NCBI GenBank assembly: GCA_947598155.1
Contig: CANQFC010000001.1
Span: 310,001-374,000, forward strand
Source of the DNA: an uncultured Clostridia bacterium
Lineage (GTDB): Bacteria; Bacillota; Clostridia; Oscillospirales; Acutalibacteraceae
Direction: 5' to 3'
Length of the DNA stretch: 64,000 nucleotides
Below are positions 15,769 to 28,600 of this stretch, piece after piece. A program made the position numbers and the translations under genes. Under the pieces are notes generated by a model that ran no database searches, was not told the DNA's origin, and saw only the letters and a program-made list of their open reading frames with translations. Every line of letters starts with the position of its first letter. Positions within the stretch are counted from its first letter, which is position 1.

Positions 15769-15800
15769 AACGGGCAGGGTGACCTGTCCGTTTTGTTTTT
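15769..15800 (+). terminator. Terminator of the 23-codon unit
   Basis: AACGGGCAGG-GTGA-CCTGTCCGTT (one G-T pair) is followed by TTTTGTTTTT. The U-tract is on the plus side, so it ends the plus-strand transcript. It may also help stop sigF mRNA from the other side. Confidence 0.85.
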
Positions 15801-15844
15801 GGTATTTAAAATTTTATTTTGCGGTTAAGCGTTTCGGCGGGTTT

Positions 15845-16492
15845 TTACCCAGTCAATTTACTCCTCAGCTGTCTTAAAATGATTTTTTCGCGCCTTGACA
15901 CCTGCACCTGCGAAATGCCGAGTACCTTGGCCGTTTTGCTTTGGGTAAGCTCGTCAAAATATCTTAAACGGATTAGCTTTTTATCGTTTTCCGGCAGTGC
16001 GTCAATCGCCCGCTGAAGTGATATTTTATTGTCGATTGCCGAATAAATATCGTAATCGGGAATGTCGGTCTGGCGTTCGCCGTCGCTGTCGGTGAGCGAT
16101 ATGACAGGGTAGGCGGCGCATAAAAGCTCCGCCGTTTCGGCGTCGTCGATTCCAAGAATCTTTGAAAGCTCCGATACAGTCGGCACAGTTCCGTTTTCCT
16201 TTTCAAATTTTTCCGCCGTCAGCCGAAGCATTCTCGCCCGTTCTTTTAGACTTCGGCTTATTTTAACCGACCCTTCGTCACGAAAAATTCGCTTAATTTC
16301 GCCCAAAATCGCCGGTACGGCATATGTGGAAAAAGCAAATCCCAATTTTTCGTTAAATCTGTCCGCGGCGTGAATAAGCCCTACGCACCCTGCGGAGTAA
16401 AGGTCCTCATATTCAACGCCTTTACCGAGAAACCGTGAGGCGCAGCTTCCGACAAGACCGAGATTTTCGGTTATTAGCTCGTCACGGGTCAT
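15845..16492 (-). CDS. sigF: Sporulation sigma factor F
   Basis: 215 residues, a sigma-70 family member lacking region 1. Region 2 contains YEDLYSAGCVGLIHAADRF and FSTYAVPAILGEIKRIFRDEG, and VKISRSLKE follows, all typical of SigF/SigG. Region 4 ends RLRYFDELTQSKTAKVLGISQVQVSRREK. It directs forespore-specific transcription early in sporulation and is held inactive by SpoIIAB. Its start overlaps the spoIIAB stop (ATGA), the classical spoIIAA-spoIIAB-sigF order, which favours SigF over SigG. Confidence 0.93.
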   Translation of the reverse strand: MTRDELITENLGLVGSCASRFLGKGVEYEDLYSAGCVGLIHAADRFNEKLGFAFSTYAVPAILGEIKRIFRDEGSVKISRSLKERARMLRLTAEKFEKENGTVPTVSELSKILGIDDAETAELLCAAYPVISLTDSDGERQTDIPDYDIYSAIDNKISLQRAIDALPENDKKLIRLRYFDELTQSKTAKVLGISQVQVSRREKIILRQLRSKLTG

Positions 16493-16926
16493 TTGGAGCG
16501 ACCGAAAATCAGTTTATACAGCGTAACGGTTGTACCCCTGCCGACGCTTGAGCGGACGGTGAGCTTGTCCGTAAAGCTTTCCATAACCGAAAATCCAAGT
16601 CCCGCTCTGTCGCTGCCGCCCGTTGTGAACAGCGGCTCTCTTGCTTTTTTTATGTCCTCAATGCCGACGCCTCTGTCTTTTATCGTAATAAGTACCGCGG
16701 ATTCGCTTTTTATCCTTACCGTTATGAAAATTTTGCCGACGCTGTTTTTGTACCCGTGAACTATGCAGTTTGTAACCGCTTCGCTGACCGCTGTTTTAAT
16801 ATCGTTTATCTCTTCAAGCGTGGGGTCAAGCTGAGCGGCGAACGCGGCTACGGCCGTTCGGGCAAACGCCTCGTTTACTGAACGGGAATCGACTGTCATT
16901 TTAAATTCATTTACTACTACGCTCAT
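16489..16926 (-). CDS. spoIIAB: Anti-sigma F factor / serine kinase SpoIIAB
   Basis: 145 residues of the GHKL ATPase fold. N-box EAVTNCIVHGY, G1 box DRGVGIED and G2 box DRAGLGFSVMESF are all present. It binds and inactivates sigma F and phosphorylates SpoIIAA on serine. The SD AGGAGG lies upstream, and the start overlaps the end of spoIIAA by about 20 nt, which helps keep partner stoichiometry. Length is normal for the family. Confidence 0.94.
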   Translation of the reverse strand: MSVVVNEFKMTVDSRSVNEAFARTAVAAFAAQLDPTLEEINDIKTAVSEAVTNCIVHGYKNSVGKIFITVRIKSESAVLITIKDRGVGIEDIKKAREPLFTTGGSDRAGLGFSVMESFTDKLTVRSSVGRGTTVTLYKLIFGRSK

Positions 16927-17245
16927 TTTTAACGCCTCCTTTTTTTATGCTTGCGATATTTGAAAGGCCCGCAAGCTTCATAACCTTGTAAGAAGAATCT
17001 GAAAGTCCGCAAACGGTAAGAGTTCCCTCATACTGTGAGCAAAGCTTGTACCTGCCCATAACAAGCCCGATGCCCGAGCTGTCCATAAACGTTACGTCGG
17101 TAAAATCAAGAATGGTATGTTTCGGCCTTGAATTTTCAATTTTATCGTCAATTTCAAGCCGAATTGCAAAGCTTGAATGGTGGTCGATTTCTCCGCTTAA
17201 AAAGCAATATAATGTTTCGTCATTGAATTCTGTTTTAACACTCAT
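16907..17245 (-). CDS. spoIIAA: Anti-sigma F factor antagonist SpoIIAA (STAS domain)
   Basis: About 112 residues from ATG 17245 (MSVKTEFND); the ORF track uses a TTG six codons earlier. It is a single STAS domain. TFMDSSGIGLVMGRYK holds the serine phosphorylated by SpoIIAB; dephosphorylated SpoIIAA releases sigma F. No SD lies directly before the ATG. A perfect AAAGGAG sits 60 nt upstream, followed immediately by a hairpin that ends 9 nt before the ATG (see separate entry). First gene of the operon. Confidence 0.9.
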   Translation of the reverse strand: MSVKTEFNDETLYCFLSGEIDHHSSFAIRLEIDDKIENSRPKHTILDFTDVTFMDSSGIGLVMGRYKLCSQYEGTLTVCGLSDSSYKVMKLAGLSNIASIKKGGVKNERSSK

Positions 17246-17254
17246 TTCAGCAAT

Positions 17255-17314
17255 GCGATACAATGTGCCGTAAAACGCCGTTTAAGCCGACGTTTCGCGC
17301 GGTATCGCTCCTTT
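17255..17314 (-). promoter_or_regulatory. SD-hairpin element before spoIIAA start codon
   Basis: On the minus strand, AAAGGAG is followed by GCGATAC, an inner stem AAACGTCG-gcttaaa-CGGCGTTT and closing GTATCGC, then 9 nt to ATG 17245. The start of the element (GAAAGGAGCGATACCG) closely resembles that before the DUF5696 gene (GAAAGGAGCGGTACCG). Confidence 0.5.
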
Positions 17315-17349
17315 CTTTTTATTTTTACATCAGCGCTTTTCGCGTTTTT

Positions 17350-17355
17350 ATTATA
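17350..17355 (-). promoter_or_regulatory. Candidate spoIIA promoter region
   Basis: A TATAAT reads on the minus strand here, but no good -35 is 17 bp away. Next to it, GCAGGGGATTT and a downstream CGAAAA 12 nt on loosely resemble a sigma-H promoter, which drives spoIIA in Bacillus. Tentative. Confidence 0.3.
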
Positions 17356-17396
17356 AATCCCCTGCGCCGCAAAACTTGTCGTATTCTGAAAGCTGA

Positions 17397-17425
17397 TTGC
17401 TAAAACAAGTTTTTTCTGATATAAT
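17397..17425 (+). promoter_or_regulatory. Promoter of leader A and the alpha/beta hydrolase
   Basis: TTGCTA (17397-17402), a 17-bp spacer and TATAAT (17420-17425) with extended TGA before the -10. It is divergent from the spoIIA operon. Confidence 0.75.
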
Positions 17426-17575
17426 TTAGGCAAGAGATGTCCACTGCCTTATAGGCGGCGGGTTACGTTTTGGGAATCAGCAGGGGATTCGGTCTCCGCT
17501 GACTCCTCAACGCGGTTTACACCGCGCCTTGCCGCGCCGCTTGACGGTGCAGGCCTTATTGAATTCAACAGAGGT
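17426..17575 (+). ncRNA. Structured leader A (GGCAAGAGATGTCC element) upstream of hydrolase
   Basis: About 150 nt of untranslated RNA. It starts TTAGGCAAGAGATGTCC, identical over 17 nt to copy B near 15150 on the other strand. Hairpins: GCC-ttat-AGGC, TCAGC(a)GGGGA-ttcgg-TCTCC-GCTGA, CGCGGT-ttac-ACCGCG and GCGCCG-cttga-CGGTGC. No poly-U tract precedes the gene, so if it is a riboswitch or leader it would act on translation or by processing. It was not recognised as a known family. Confidence 0.45.
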
Positions 17576-17581
17576 GTTTTT

Positions 17582-18379
17582 ATGAACTGTGAAATTAAAA
17601 CTTATACCGATAAAAACGGACTCAAAACGGACTATGCCGTTTTCGGGCGGGGCAAAAGGGTGTTTGTGATAATTCCGGGTCTGAGCGTTAAGCCAGTCAC
17701 CGAGTCGGCGGATGCGGTTGCAAAAGCTTACAGTATGTTTACGGAAAATTACACGGTTTATCTTTTCGACCGACCGAGAGAAATAAGCGAAGATATGACC
17801 GTCTTTGATATTGCGGAAAATCTTTATGAAGTTTTAATCGGTTTGAATATTGAAAAAGCGTATTTTTTCGGAGCGTCGCAGGGCGGTATGATATTGCTGT
17901 CGCTTATGATAAATCACCCCGGAATAATAAAAAAAGCCGTTCTCGGTTCAACTTCGCCGAGAGCGGACAAAAATATAAAAGATAAAATAGACGGCTGGGT
18001 AAGCCTCGCTGAGAGCGGGGAAAACGAAAAACTCCATATAAGATTTTTTACCGATATTTATTCGGAAGAAATGATAAACTCATTAAAAAGCGGGATTTAT
18101 TCGCTTATCCCCGAATGTACCGCGCGGGAGCTAAACAGATTTTGTATTCTGGCAAGAATGTGTAAGGGTTTTGACGTATATGATAAATTAAACGAAATTG
18201 ACTGCCGCGTTCTGGTAATAGGCTCCGAAAACGACAAAATAATGTGTAAGGAAAGGCAAACGGAGCTGGCGGAGAAAACAGGCGCGGAGCTGTTTTTGTA
18301 TTCCGGGTTTGGCCACGCGGTTTATGACGAGGCGCCGGATTGTAAGCAAAGAATATCGGATTTTTTTGAAAATGACTGA
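17582..18379 (+). CDS. Alpha/beta-fold hydrolase
   Basis: 265 residues. The nucleophile elbow is GASQGG (Ser99). The acid residue probably lies in GSENDKIM and the His in GFGHAVYDEAP, giving a complete Ser-Asp-His triad in the usual order. HGG-like oxyanion residues appear as IIPGLS. It is cytoplasmic (no signal peptide). Related proteins act as esterases, lipases or C-C hydrolases; the substrate cannot be told. The SD AGAGGTG lies upstream. It is alone in its unit, behind the 150-nt structured leader A and ahead of a bidirectional terminator. Confidence 0.8.
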   Translation: MNCEIKTYTDKNGLKTDYAVFGRGKRVFVIIPGLSVKPVTESADAVAKAYSMFTENYTVYLFDRPREISEDMTVFDIAENLYEVLIGLNIEKAYFFGASQGGMILLSLMINHPGIIKKAVLGSTSPRADKNIKDKIDGWVSLAESGENEKLHIRFFTDIYSEEMINSLKSGIYSLIPECTARELNRFCILARMCKGFDVYDKLNEIDCRVLVIGSENDKIMCKERQTELAEKTGAELFLYSGFGHAVYDEAPDCKQRISDFFEND

Positions 18380-18384
18380 AAATT

Positions 18385-18422
18385 AAAATCACCTGAAGAT
18401 ACAAAACTTCAGGTGATTTTTT
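18385..18422. terminator. Bidirectional terminator between hydrolase and lacZ
   Basis: AAAATCACCTGAAG/CTTCAGGTGATTTT is a 14-bp perfect stem with T tracts on both strands. It serves the two convergent genes. Confidence 0.92.
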
Positions 18423-18433
18423 CGTAACAGACT

Positions 18434-21598
<3,165 letters not shown>

Positions 21599-21629
21599 CT
21601 AATCCCCAACAAATCCTATACAATTTAAT

Positions 21630-21657
21630 ATTATAAAGGAAAAGAATATTTTTTCAA
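21630..21657 (-). promoter_or_regulatory. Sigma-A promoter of lacZ
   Basis: On the minus strand, TTGAAA (21657-21652), a 16-bp spacer and TATAAT (21635-21630). It lies about 55 nt before the lacZ ATG. Confidence 0.75.
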
Positions 21658-21701
21658 TAGATATACGGAAAATAAAAAATAAATAAATGTAAATTTTTTT
21701 C

Positions 21702-21730
21702 TTGACAAGTTGACTTGACAGTAGTATAAT
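21702..21730 (+). promoter_or_regulatory. Consensus sigma-A promoter of rpoBC
   Basis: TTGACA (21702-21707), a 17-bp spacer and TATAAT (21725-21730), perfect at both boxes. It places an independent strong promoter directly before rpoB, instead of read-through from rplJL. Confidence 0.92.
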
Positions 21731-21736
21731 TTTAAA

Positions 21737-21888
21737 CTGCTATTAAAGTGGGAATGTGTACTTTTGCCTAATTTTTATTGATTGCGCGTACACCCCGTTT
21801 CCGCTTTAAAATCAAGCGGGAACAGCAAAAATCGTTAATCTCCAAGCGGGGCTTCGGCTCTGCTTTAAGGATAAAATAAGAACGGAGA
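21737..21888 (+). promoter_or_regulatory. Structured 5' leader of rpoB
   Basis: About 165 nt of untranslated RNA. Two stems are visible: GTGTAC...GTACAC and GTTTCCGCTT-taaaatc-AAGCGGGAAC. No terminator-like poly-U follows. Possible site of feedback control. Confidence 0.4.
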
Positions 21889-21900
21889 GTGATAAGCCCT

Positions 21901-24900
21901 ATGGTAAATGTCAAACCTATCCAACTTGGCAGAAACACCCGTATGAGTTTCTCTAAAATAAATGAGGTTATGCAGATGCCCAACCTCATTGAGGTACAGA
22001 AAAACTCCTATCGCTGGTTCCTTGAAACGGGACTTAAAGAGGTATTCCGTGATATTGACGCTATTACGGATTATACGGGAAATCTTGAACTGACTTTCGT
22101 TGATTATCGTATGGACGATAAGCCGAAATACACGGTTAAAGAATGTAAAGAAAGAGACGTAACTTACGCGGCGCCGCTTCGTGTTACCGCACGCCTTCTC
22201 AACAAAGAGACGGGTGAGGTAAAGGAAAACGAGGTATATATGGGCGATTTTCCGCTGATGACAGACAGCGGTACATTCGTAATTAACGGCGCTGAGCGTG
22301 TTATTATTTCTCAGCTTGTCCGTTCTCCGAGCGTTTATTACGGTATGACTCACGATAAAACAGGTAAAGAGCTTTATACGACCACGGTAATTCCCAACCG
22401 CGGCGCTTGGCTTGAGTACGAAACCGATATGAACGACCTTTTCTATGTCAGAATCGACAAGAACAGGAAGATTTATATTACTACGTTTATACGCGCGTTA
22501 GGTCTCAGCTCCAATGCGGATATTCTTGACTTTTTCGGCTATGACGACAGAATTAAGGCCACTTTGGAAAAGGATACGACCGTCAACACGGAGCAGGCTC
22601 TTATTGAGGTATATAAAAGACTGCGCCCGGGCGAGCCGCCGGCGCTTGAAACAGCGCAGGCTCACATTGACAGCTTATTCTTTGACGCTCACCGTTATGA
22701 CCTTTCAAGAGTCGGCAGGTACAAATACAACAAAAAGCTCGGCATAGCGCAGAGAATTGCAGGATTTATAACAAAAGAACCGATTGTCAGCGCTCTTACG
22801 GGCGAAATTCTTGCGGACGCGGGCGAGCTTATTTCAAAAGAAAAAGCCTACCGTATGGAGCAGGAGGGCGTTCAGTCGGTAGTGCTCGATATTGACGGCA
22901 AAGAGGTCAAAGTATTCTCAAACGGTATGGTTGACTGTTTGGAATATCTCCCCGATTTCACCGAAAAAGAGCTCGAGGAAATCGGCGTAAACGAAAAGGT
23001 TCGTTTTTCTGTTCTTACCGAAATTCTTGACAAGTGCGGCAACGATAAAGAGGCTCTCAAAGAAGAGCTTGCGCTGCGCGTAGACGACCTTATTCCCAAA
23101 CATATTATAATAGACGATATTTTTGCGTCAATAAACTATCTTAACGGCCTTGCGTCAGGCGTAGGCGTAATTGACGATATTGACCATTTGGGCAACCGCC
23201 GTATCCGTTCCGTCGGCGAGCTTCTTCAAAATCAGTTCAGAATTGGTTTCGCGAGGATGGAGCGTGTAGTTAAGGAGCGTATGACTCTTCAGGGTCAGGA
23301 GCCCGACAAGGTAACGCCCGCGGCGCTTATCAACATCCGCCCCGTTATGGCGGCGATTAAGGAATTTTTCGGTTCATCTCCGCTTTCTCAGTTTATGGAT
23401 CAGACCAACCCCCTTGCCGAGCTCACCCACAAGAGAAGGCTTTCGGCTCTGGGCCCAGGCGGTCTTTCACGTGACAGAGCGGGTTTTGAGGTTCGTGACG
23501 TTCACTACTCGCATTACGGCAGAATGTGCCCGATAGAAACTCCCGAAGGTCCTAACATCGGATTGATTTCATATCTTGCGTCTTTCGCTAAAATCAATAA
23601 ATACGGCTTTATCGAGGCCCCGTACCGCAAGATTGACAAAAAGACGGGCACCGTGCTTGAAACCGTTGAATATATGACTGCCGACGTTGAGGATAATTAT
23701 AAGGTAGCGCAGGCCAACTCTCCTATTGATGAAAACGGTAAATTTATAAATAAAAAGGTCACAATACGCGAGCGCGACAACTTCAGAGAGGTTCCGGCTT
23801 CGGAGGCCGATTATATGGACGTATCTCCGAGAATGCTCGTATCCGTTGCTACTGCTATGATTCCGTTCCTTGAAAACGACGACGCCAACCGCGCGTTGAT
23901 GGGCTCGAATATGCAGAGGCAGGCAGTTCCGCTTCTCACTACCGAATCGCCTATTGTCGGCACGGGTATGGAGTATAAAGCGGCCGTTGACTCGGGAACC
24001 GTTGTGCTTGCAAAGCGCGCGGGCAAGGTTACAAAGGTTGACGCGCAGAGAATAGTTATCACTGCCGAAAACGGTGAGACGGACGAATATGAGCTTATCA
24101 AGTTTATGCGTTCAAACCAGGGCACCTGCATAAATCAGCGCCCCATAGTTACGGTAGGTCAGGATATTCTCGAAAATGAGGTCATTGCAGACGGACCGGC
24201 AACCTCAAACGGCGAAATTTCTCTCGGCAAAAACGCGCTTATCGGCTTTATGACGTGGGAAGGCTACAACTATGAGGACGCCGTTCTTATAAATGAAAAG
24301 TTAGTCAGAGATGACGTTTACACATCTATTCATATAGAAGAATACGAAATTGAGGCAAGAGATACCAAGCTCGGGCCGGAAGATATTACCCGTGACATTC
24401 CCAACGTCGGTGACGACGCTCTGCGCGACCTTGACGAAAACGGTATTATACGCATTGGCGCGGAGGTTCATTCGGGCGATATTCTTGTCGGCAAGGTAAC
24501 TCCTAAGGGCGAAACCGACGTCGCCACGGCGGAGGAGAGAATTTTGCGCGCTATCTTTGGCGAAAAGGCAAAAGAAGTTCGTGACACATCTTTAAGAGTG
24601 CCTCATGGCGAATACGGCATTGTTGTCGACGTTGAAGTTTTCACAAGAGAGAACAGCGATGAATTAAGCCCCGGCGTAAATAAAGTTGTCCGTTGCTATA
24701 TTGCCCAGAAGAGAAAGCTCTCCGTCGGCGATAAGATGGCGGGCCGCCACGGCAACAAGGGTGTTGTATCGCGTATTTTGCCTCAGGAGGATATGCCTTT
24801 CCTTGATGACGGCACTCCGCTTGACATTGTTCTTAACCCGCTCGGCGTTCCGTCCCGTATGAATATCGGACAGGTACTTGAGGTTCATCTCGGCTTTGCT

Positions 24901-25641
24901 TACAGAAAGCTCGGTCAGAAGATAGCTACTCCTGTATTTGACGGTGCGCATGAGGAGGATATTCGCGAAGCATTGAAAGAGGCGGGCTACCGCGAGGACG
25001 GTAAATCAATCCTTACCGACGGCAGAACAGGTCTTAAATTTGACAATCCCGTTACTGTCGGCGTTATGTATTACCTCAAGCTCCACCACCTTGTTGACGA
25101 TAAGATTCACGCCCGTTCAATAGGCCCGTATTCGCTTGTTACTCAGCAGCCCTTGGGCGGTAAAGCTCAGTTCGGCGGCCAGCGTTTCGGAGAAATGGAA
25201 GTTTGGGCGCTTGAAGCTTACGGCGCGGCCTATACTCTTCAGGAAATTCTTACGGTTAAATCAGACGACCTTACGGGCCGCCGCAAGACTTATGAAGCAA
25301 TAGTTAAGGGGCACAACATACCGACGCCGGGTGTTCCCGAATCCTTTAAGGTTCTTATTAAGGAGCTCCAGTCATTGGCTCTCGATGTACAGGTTCTTGA
25401 CGAAGACGGCAACCAAATAGACCTTAAACAGAGCTTTGACAATGACGACGCGGACTTTGTTCCCGCAAGCACCGAAACAGAGTTTGAAGAAATTAACGAC
25501 GCTTCTTATGAAGACGGATTTATTCCCGACCGGGAAGACGAATACGACTCGTATTTGAATGACGGTTTGGATTCCGAAGAGGAACTTTCCGATGAGGAAG
25601 CGTACAGCGAAACTTTCGTAACAGAAGACGATTTTGAATAA
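21901..25641 (+). CDS. rpoB: DNA-directed RNA polymerase subunit beta
   Basis: 1246 residues from ATG 21901 ([19 protein letters not shown]); the track's GTG at 21889 overlaps the purine-rich SD region. It forms one half of the RNA polymerase active-site cleft. The rifampicin pocket [27 protein letters not shown] is intact and wild-type in appearance. [18 protein letters not shown], and [17 protein letters not shown] are present. The C-terminal ~80 residues are strongly acidic. rpoC follows after 39 nt in one operon. Confidence 0.99.
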   Translation: MVNVKPIQLGRNTRMSFSKINEVMQMPNLIEVQKNSYRWFLETGLKEVFRDIDAITDYTGNLELTFVDYRMDDKPKYTVKECKERDVTYAAPLRVTARLLNKETGEVKENEVYMGDFPLMTDSGTFVINGAERVIISQLVRSPSVYYGMTHDKTGKELYTTTVIPNRGAWLEYETDMNDLFYVRIDKNRKIYITTFIRALGLSSNADILDFFGYDDRIKATLEKDTTVNTEQALIEVYKRLRPGEPPALETAQAHIDSLFFDAHRYDLSRVGRYKYNKKLGIAQRIAGFITKEPIVSALTGEILADAGELISKEKAYRMEQEGVQSVVLDIDGKEVKVFSNGMVDCLEYLPDFTEKELEEIGVNEKVRFSVLTEILDKCGNDKEALKEELALRVDDLIPKHIIIDDIFASINYLNGLASGVGVIDDIDHLGNRRIRSVGELLQNQFRIGFARMERVVKERMTLQGQEPDKVTPAALINIRPVMAAIKEFFGSSPLSQFMDQTNPLAELTHKRRLSALGPGGLSRDRAGFEVRDVHYSHYGRMCPIETPEGPNIGLISYLASFAKINKYGFIEAPYRKIDKKTGTVLETVEYMTADVEDNYKVAQANSPIDENGKFINKKVTIRERDNFREVPASEADYMDVSPRMLVSVATAMIPFLENDDANRALMGSNMQRQAVPLLTTESPIVGTGMEYKAAVDSGTVVLAKRAGKVTKVDAQRIVITAENGETDEYELIKFMRSNQGTCINQRPIVTVGQDILENEVIADGPATSNGEISLGKNALIGFMTWEGYNYEDAVLINEKLVRDDVYTSIHIEEYEIEARDTKLGPEDITRDIPNVGDDALRDLDENGIIRIGAEVHSGDILVGKVTPKGETDVATAEERILRAIFGEKAKEVRDTSLRVPHGEYGIVVDVEVFTRENSDELSPGVNKVVRCYIAQKRKLSVGDKMAGRHGNKGVVSRILPQEDMPFLDDGTPLDIVLNPLGVPSRMNIGQVLEVHLGFAYRKLGQKIATPVFDGAHEEDIREALKEAGYREDGKSILTDGRTGLKFDNPVTVGVMYYLKLHHLVDDKIHARSIGPYSLVTQQPLGGKAQFGGQRFGEMEVWALEAYGAAYTLQEILTVKSDDLTGRRKTYEAIVKGHNIPTPGVPESFKVLIKELQSLALDVQVLDEDGNQIDLKQSFDNDDADFVPASTETEFEEINDASYEDGFIPDREDEYDSYLNDGLDSEEELSDEEAYSETFVTEDDFE

Positions 25642-25680
25642 ACTCAAACATTATTAAGTAAGGAAGAAGGGCTACCTTAA

Positions 25681-28600
25681 ATGGAAAATAAGACATTTGA
25701 CGCAATTAAAATCGGTCTTGCCTCTCCCGACCAGATAAGAGAATGGTCGTACGGCGAGGTAAAAAAGCCTGAAACTATAAACTACCGCACGCTTAAACCC
25801 GAAAAAGACGGTCTTTTCTGCGAAAGGATTTTCGGGCCGCAGAAAGACCTTGAGTGCCACTGCGGAAAATATAAGAAACTCCGTTATAAGGGCAAAATCT
25901 GCGAGCGCTGTGGTGTTGAGGTTACACGGAAGGAAGTTCGCCGTGAACGTATGGGCCATATAGAGCTTGTAACCCCCGTTTCGCATATATGGTATTTCAA
26001 AGGCATTCCTTCAAGAATGGGCTTGATTCTTGATATATCTCCGAGAGACCTTGAAAAAGTTCTCTATTTTGCGAAATACATTGTTATCGACCCCGGCGAC
26101 ACAGAGCTTGAAAAGCTTCAGATACTCAATGAAAAAGAGTATGCCGATATGAAAGAAAAATACGAGGACGATTTCAGAGCAGGTATGGGCGCGGAGGCTA
26201 TTAAAGAGCTTCTTGAGGAAATCGACGTCGAAGAACTTTCAAAACAGCTTCGTGAAGAGCTTGACACGGCAACAGGCCAAAAAAAGACTAAAATTCTTAA
26301 AAGACTTGAGGTTGCCGAGGCATTTAAACAGTCCGGCAACCGTCCGGAATGGATGATTCTTGACGTTATTCCCGTTATTCCGCCGGATATTCGTCCTATG
26401 GTTCAGCTTGACGGCGGCAGGTTTGCAACGTCGGATCTTAACGACCTTTACAGACGCGTTATCAACAGAAATAACCGTTTGGCAAGGCTTTTGGAACTGA
26501 ATGCGCCCGAAATTATTGTCAGAAACGAGAAGAGAATGCTGCAAGAGGCGGTTGACGCTCTTATCGACAACGGCAGACGCGGCAGGCCGGTAACAGGGCC
26601 AAATAACCGCGCTCTTAAATCCCTTTCCGATATGCTTAAAGGTAAGCAGGGGCGTTTTCGCCAGAATTTGCTCGGTAAACGTGTTGACTACTCGGGCCGT
26701 TCGGTTATCGTTGTAGGGCCGGAACTGAAAATATATCAGTGTGGCTTGCCGAAAGAAATGGCGCTTGAGCTTTTTAAACCGTTTGTTATGAAAAACCTTG
26801 TTGAAAACGGCATAGCAAACAATATGAAATCCGCAAAGAAAATGGTTGAGCGCGCAAAGACCGAGGTTTGGGACTCGCTTGAAAAGGTCATTAAAGACCA
26901 TCCCGTAATGCTTAACCGCGCGCCGACTCTTCACAGGCTTGGTATTCAGGCATTTGAACCCGTACTTGTCGAGGGCAGAGCAATTAAGCTTCACCCGCTT
27001 GTTTGTACGGCGTTTAACGCCGACTTTGACGGCGACCAGATGGCGGTTCACGTTCCGCTTTCGGCGGAGGCGCAGGCTGAGGCGAGAATTTTGATGCTTG
27101 CCGCGAACAACCTCTTAAAGCCGTCGGACGGCAAACCCGTTGCTGTTCCCACGCAGGATATGATTCTCGGCTCGTATTATCTTACAATGGATAAAGAGGG
27201 CGAGCCCGGAGAAGGAAAAGTATTCCGTGACGTCAACGAGGCCTTAATGGCATATGACGAGGGCGATATAGGCCTTCATTCAAAAATACGCGTCCGTATG
27301 GAAAAGCAGATAGACGGCGAAACCGCTTCAAAGATTATTGAAACGACACTCGGCAAAATCATATTCAACAATCCTATTCCGCAGGATTTGGGCTTTGTTG
27401 ACAGAACCGACCCCGAAAATGCGTTTAAGCTTGAGGTTGACTTCCTTGTAACGAAGAAAACGCTCGGTAAAATCATTGACAGGTGCATTAAAGTCCATGG
27501 TACGGCGATAGCCGCCGAAATGCTTGACGCTATAAAGGCTCAGGGTTATAAATATTCTACAAAATCGGGTATTACCGTCGCGGTATGCGACGCTACTATT
27601 CCGCCGCAGAAAGCCGATTTGCTTAAAGACGCCGAGGCGAAGGTAGATGAAATTAACGATTACTACAATATAGGCCTTTACAGCAACGATGAGCGCTCCC
27701 GCGCCGTTATTAAGGTTTGGGAAGAGTGCACCAATAAGGTGGCTTCGGGTCTTAAGGACAATTTGGGCAAATACAATCCTATTTATATGATGGTTGACTC
27801 CGGCGCCCGTGGTTCAGAGGCACAGCTCCGCCAGCTTGCGGGTATGCGCGGACTTATCGCCAATACGGCAGGTAAAACAATCGAGGTTCCTATTCGCGCA
27901 AATTACCGTGAGGGACTTAACGTACTTGAATACTTCATTTCTTCCAGAGGCGCACGTAAAGGACTTGCCGATACGGCTTTGCGTACTGCCGACTCGGGTT
28001 ATCTTACAAGACGTCTTGTCGATGTTTCTCAGGAAGTTATTATCCGTGAGTACGACTGCCACTGCCACGACGGTATTGAGGTTTACGATATTAAAGACGG
28101 CAATGAGCTTATCGAGCCTCTTTCCGAGCGCCTTACAGGCCGTTATCTTCTTGAAGATTTCACCGATGAGAACGGCAATTTAATCGCGTCTAAAGACGAT
28201 ATGATTACTGACGAAAAGGCAAAAGAAATTGCCGATATTGTCAACGCGCGGGAAAATGAGGAAGACAGAAAGGTTAAAATCCGTTCGCTTCTCACCTGTG
28301 AATCCGAACAGGGCGTATGTATTAAGTGCTATGGCGCTAACCTTGCGAGCGGCAAGCCCGTCACGGTAGGCGAGGCGGTCGGTATTATCGCCGCCCAGTC
28401 CATAGGCGAACCCGGCACGCAGCTTACAATGCGTACCTTCCACACAGGCGGTATTGCGTCAAGTCAGGATATTACGCAGGGTCTTCCGCGTGTTGAAGAG
28501 CTGTTTGAGGCAAGAAAGCCCAAGACGTTTGCTATTCTTTCCGAAATTGACGGCGTTATTTCGTTCAGAGAAATTAAAGGCAATGAAAACATTGTTGTAA

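Noticed and set aside
15143-17442. 17-bp inverted repeats flanking the spoIIA region as a transposon
   Set aside because: The enclosed genes are core sporulation genes with no transposase, and the repeats coincide with two promoter-proximal leaders; a repeated RNA element is the better reading.
17426-17575. 6S RNA, SRP RNA, tmRNA or a known riboswitch class
   Set aside because: I could not match the conserved core motifs of these RNAs (for example SRP GGTCAGG...GGAAGG loop or 6S long bubble helix) to leader A.
26239-27051. 270-codon minus-strand ORF within rpoC
   Set aside because: It is the antisense of a highly conserved rpoC region; no independent evidence.
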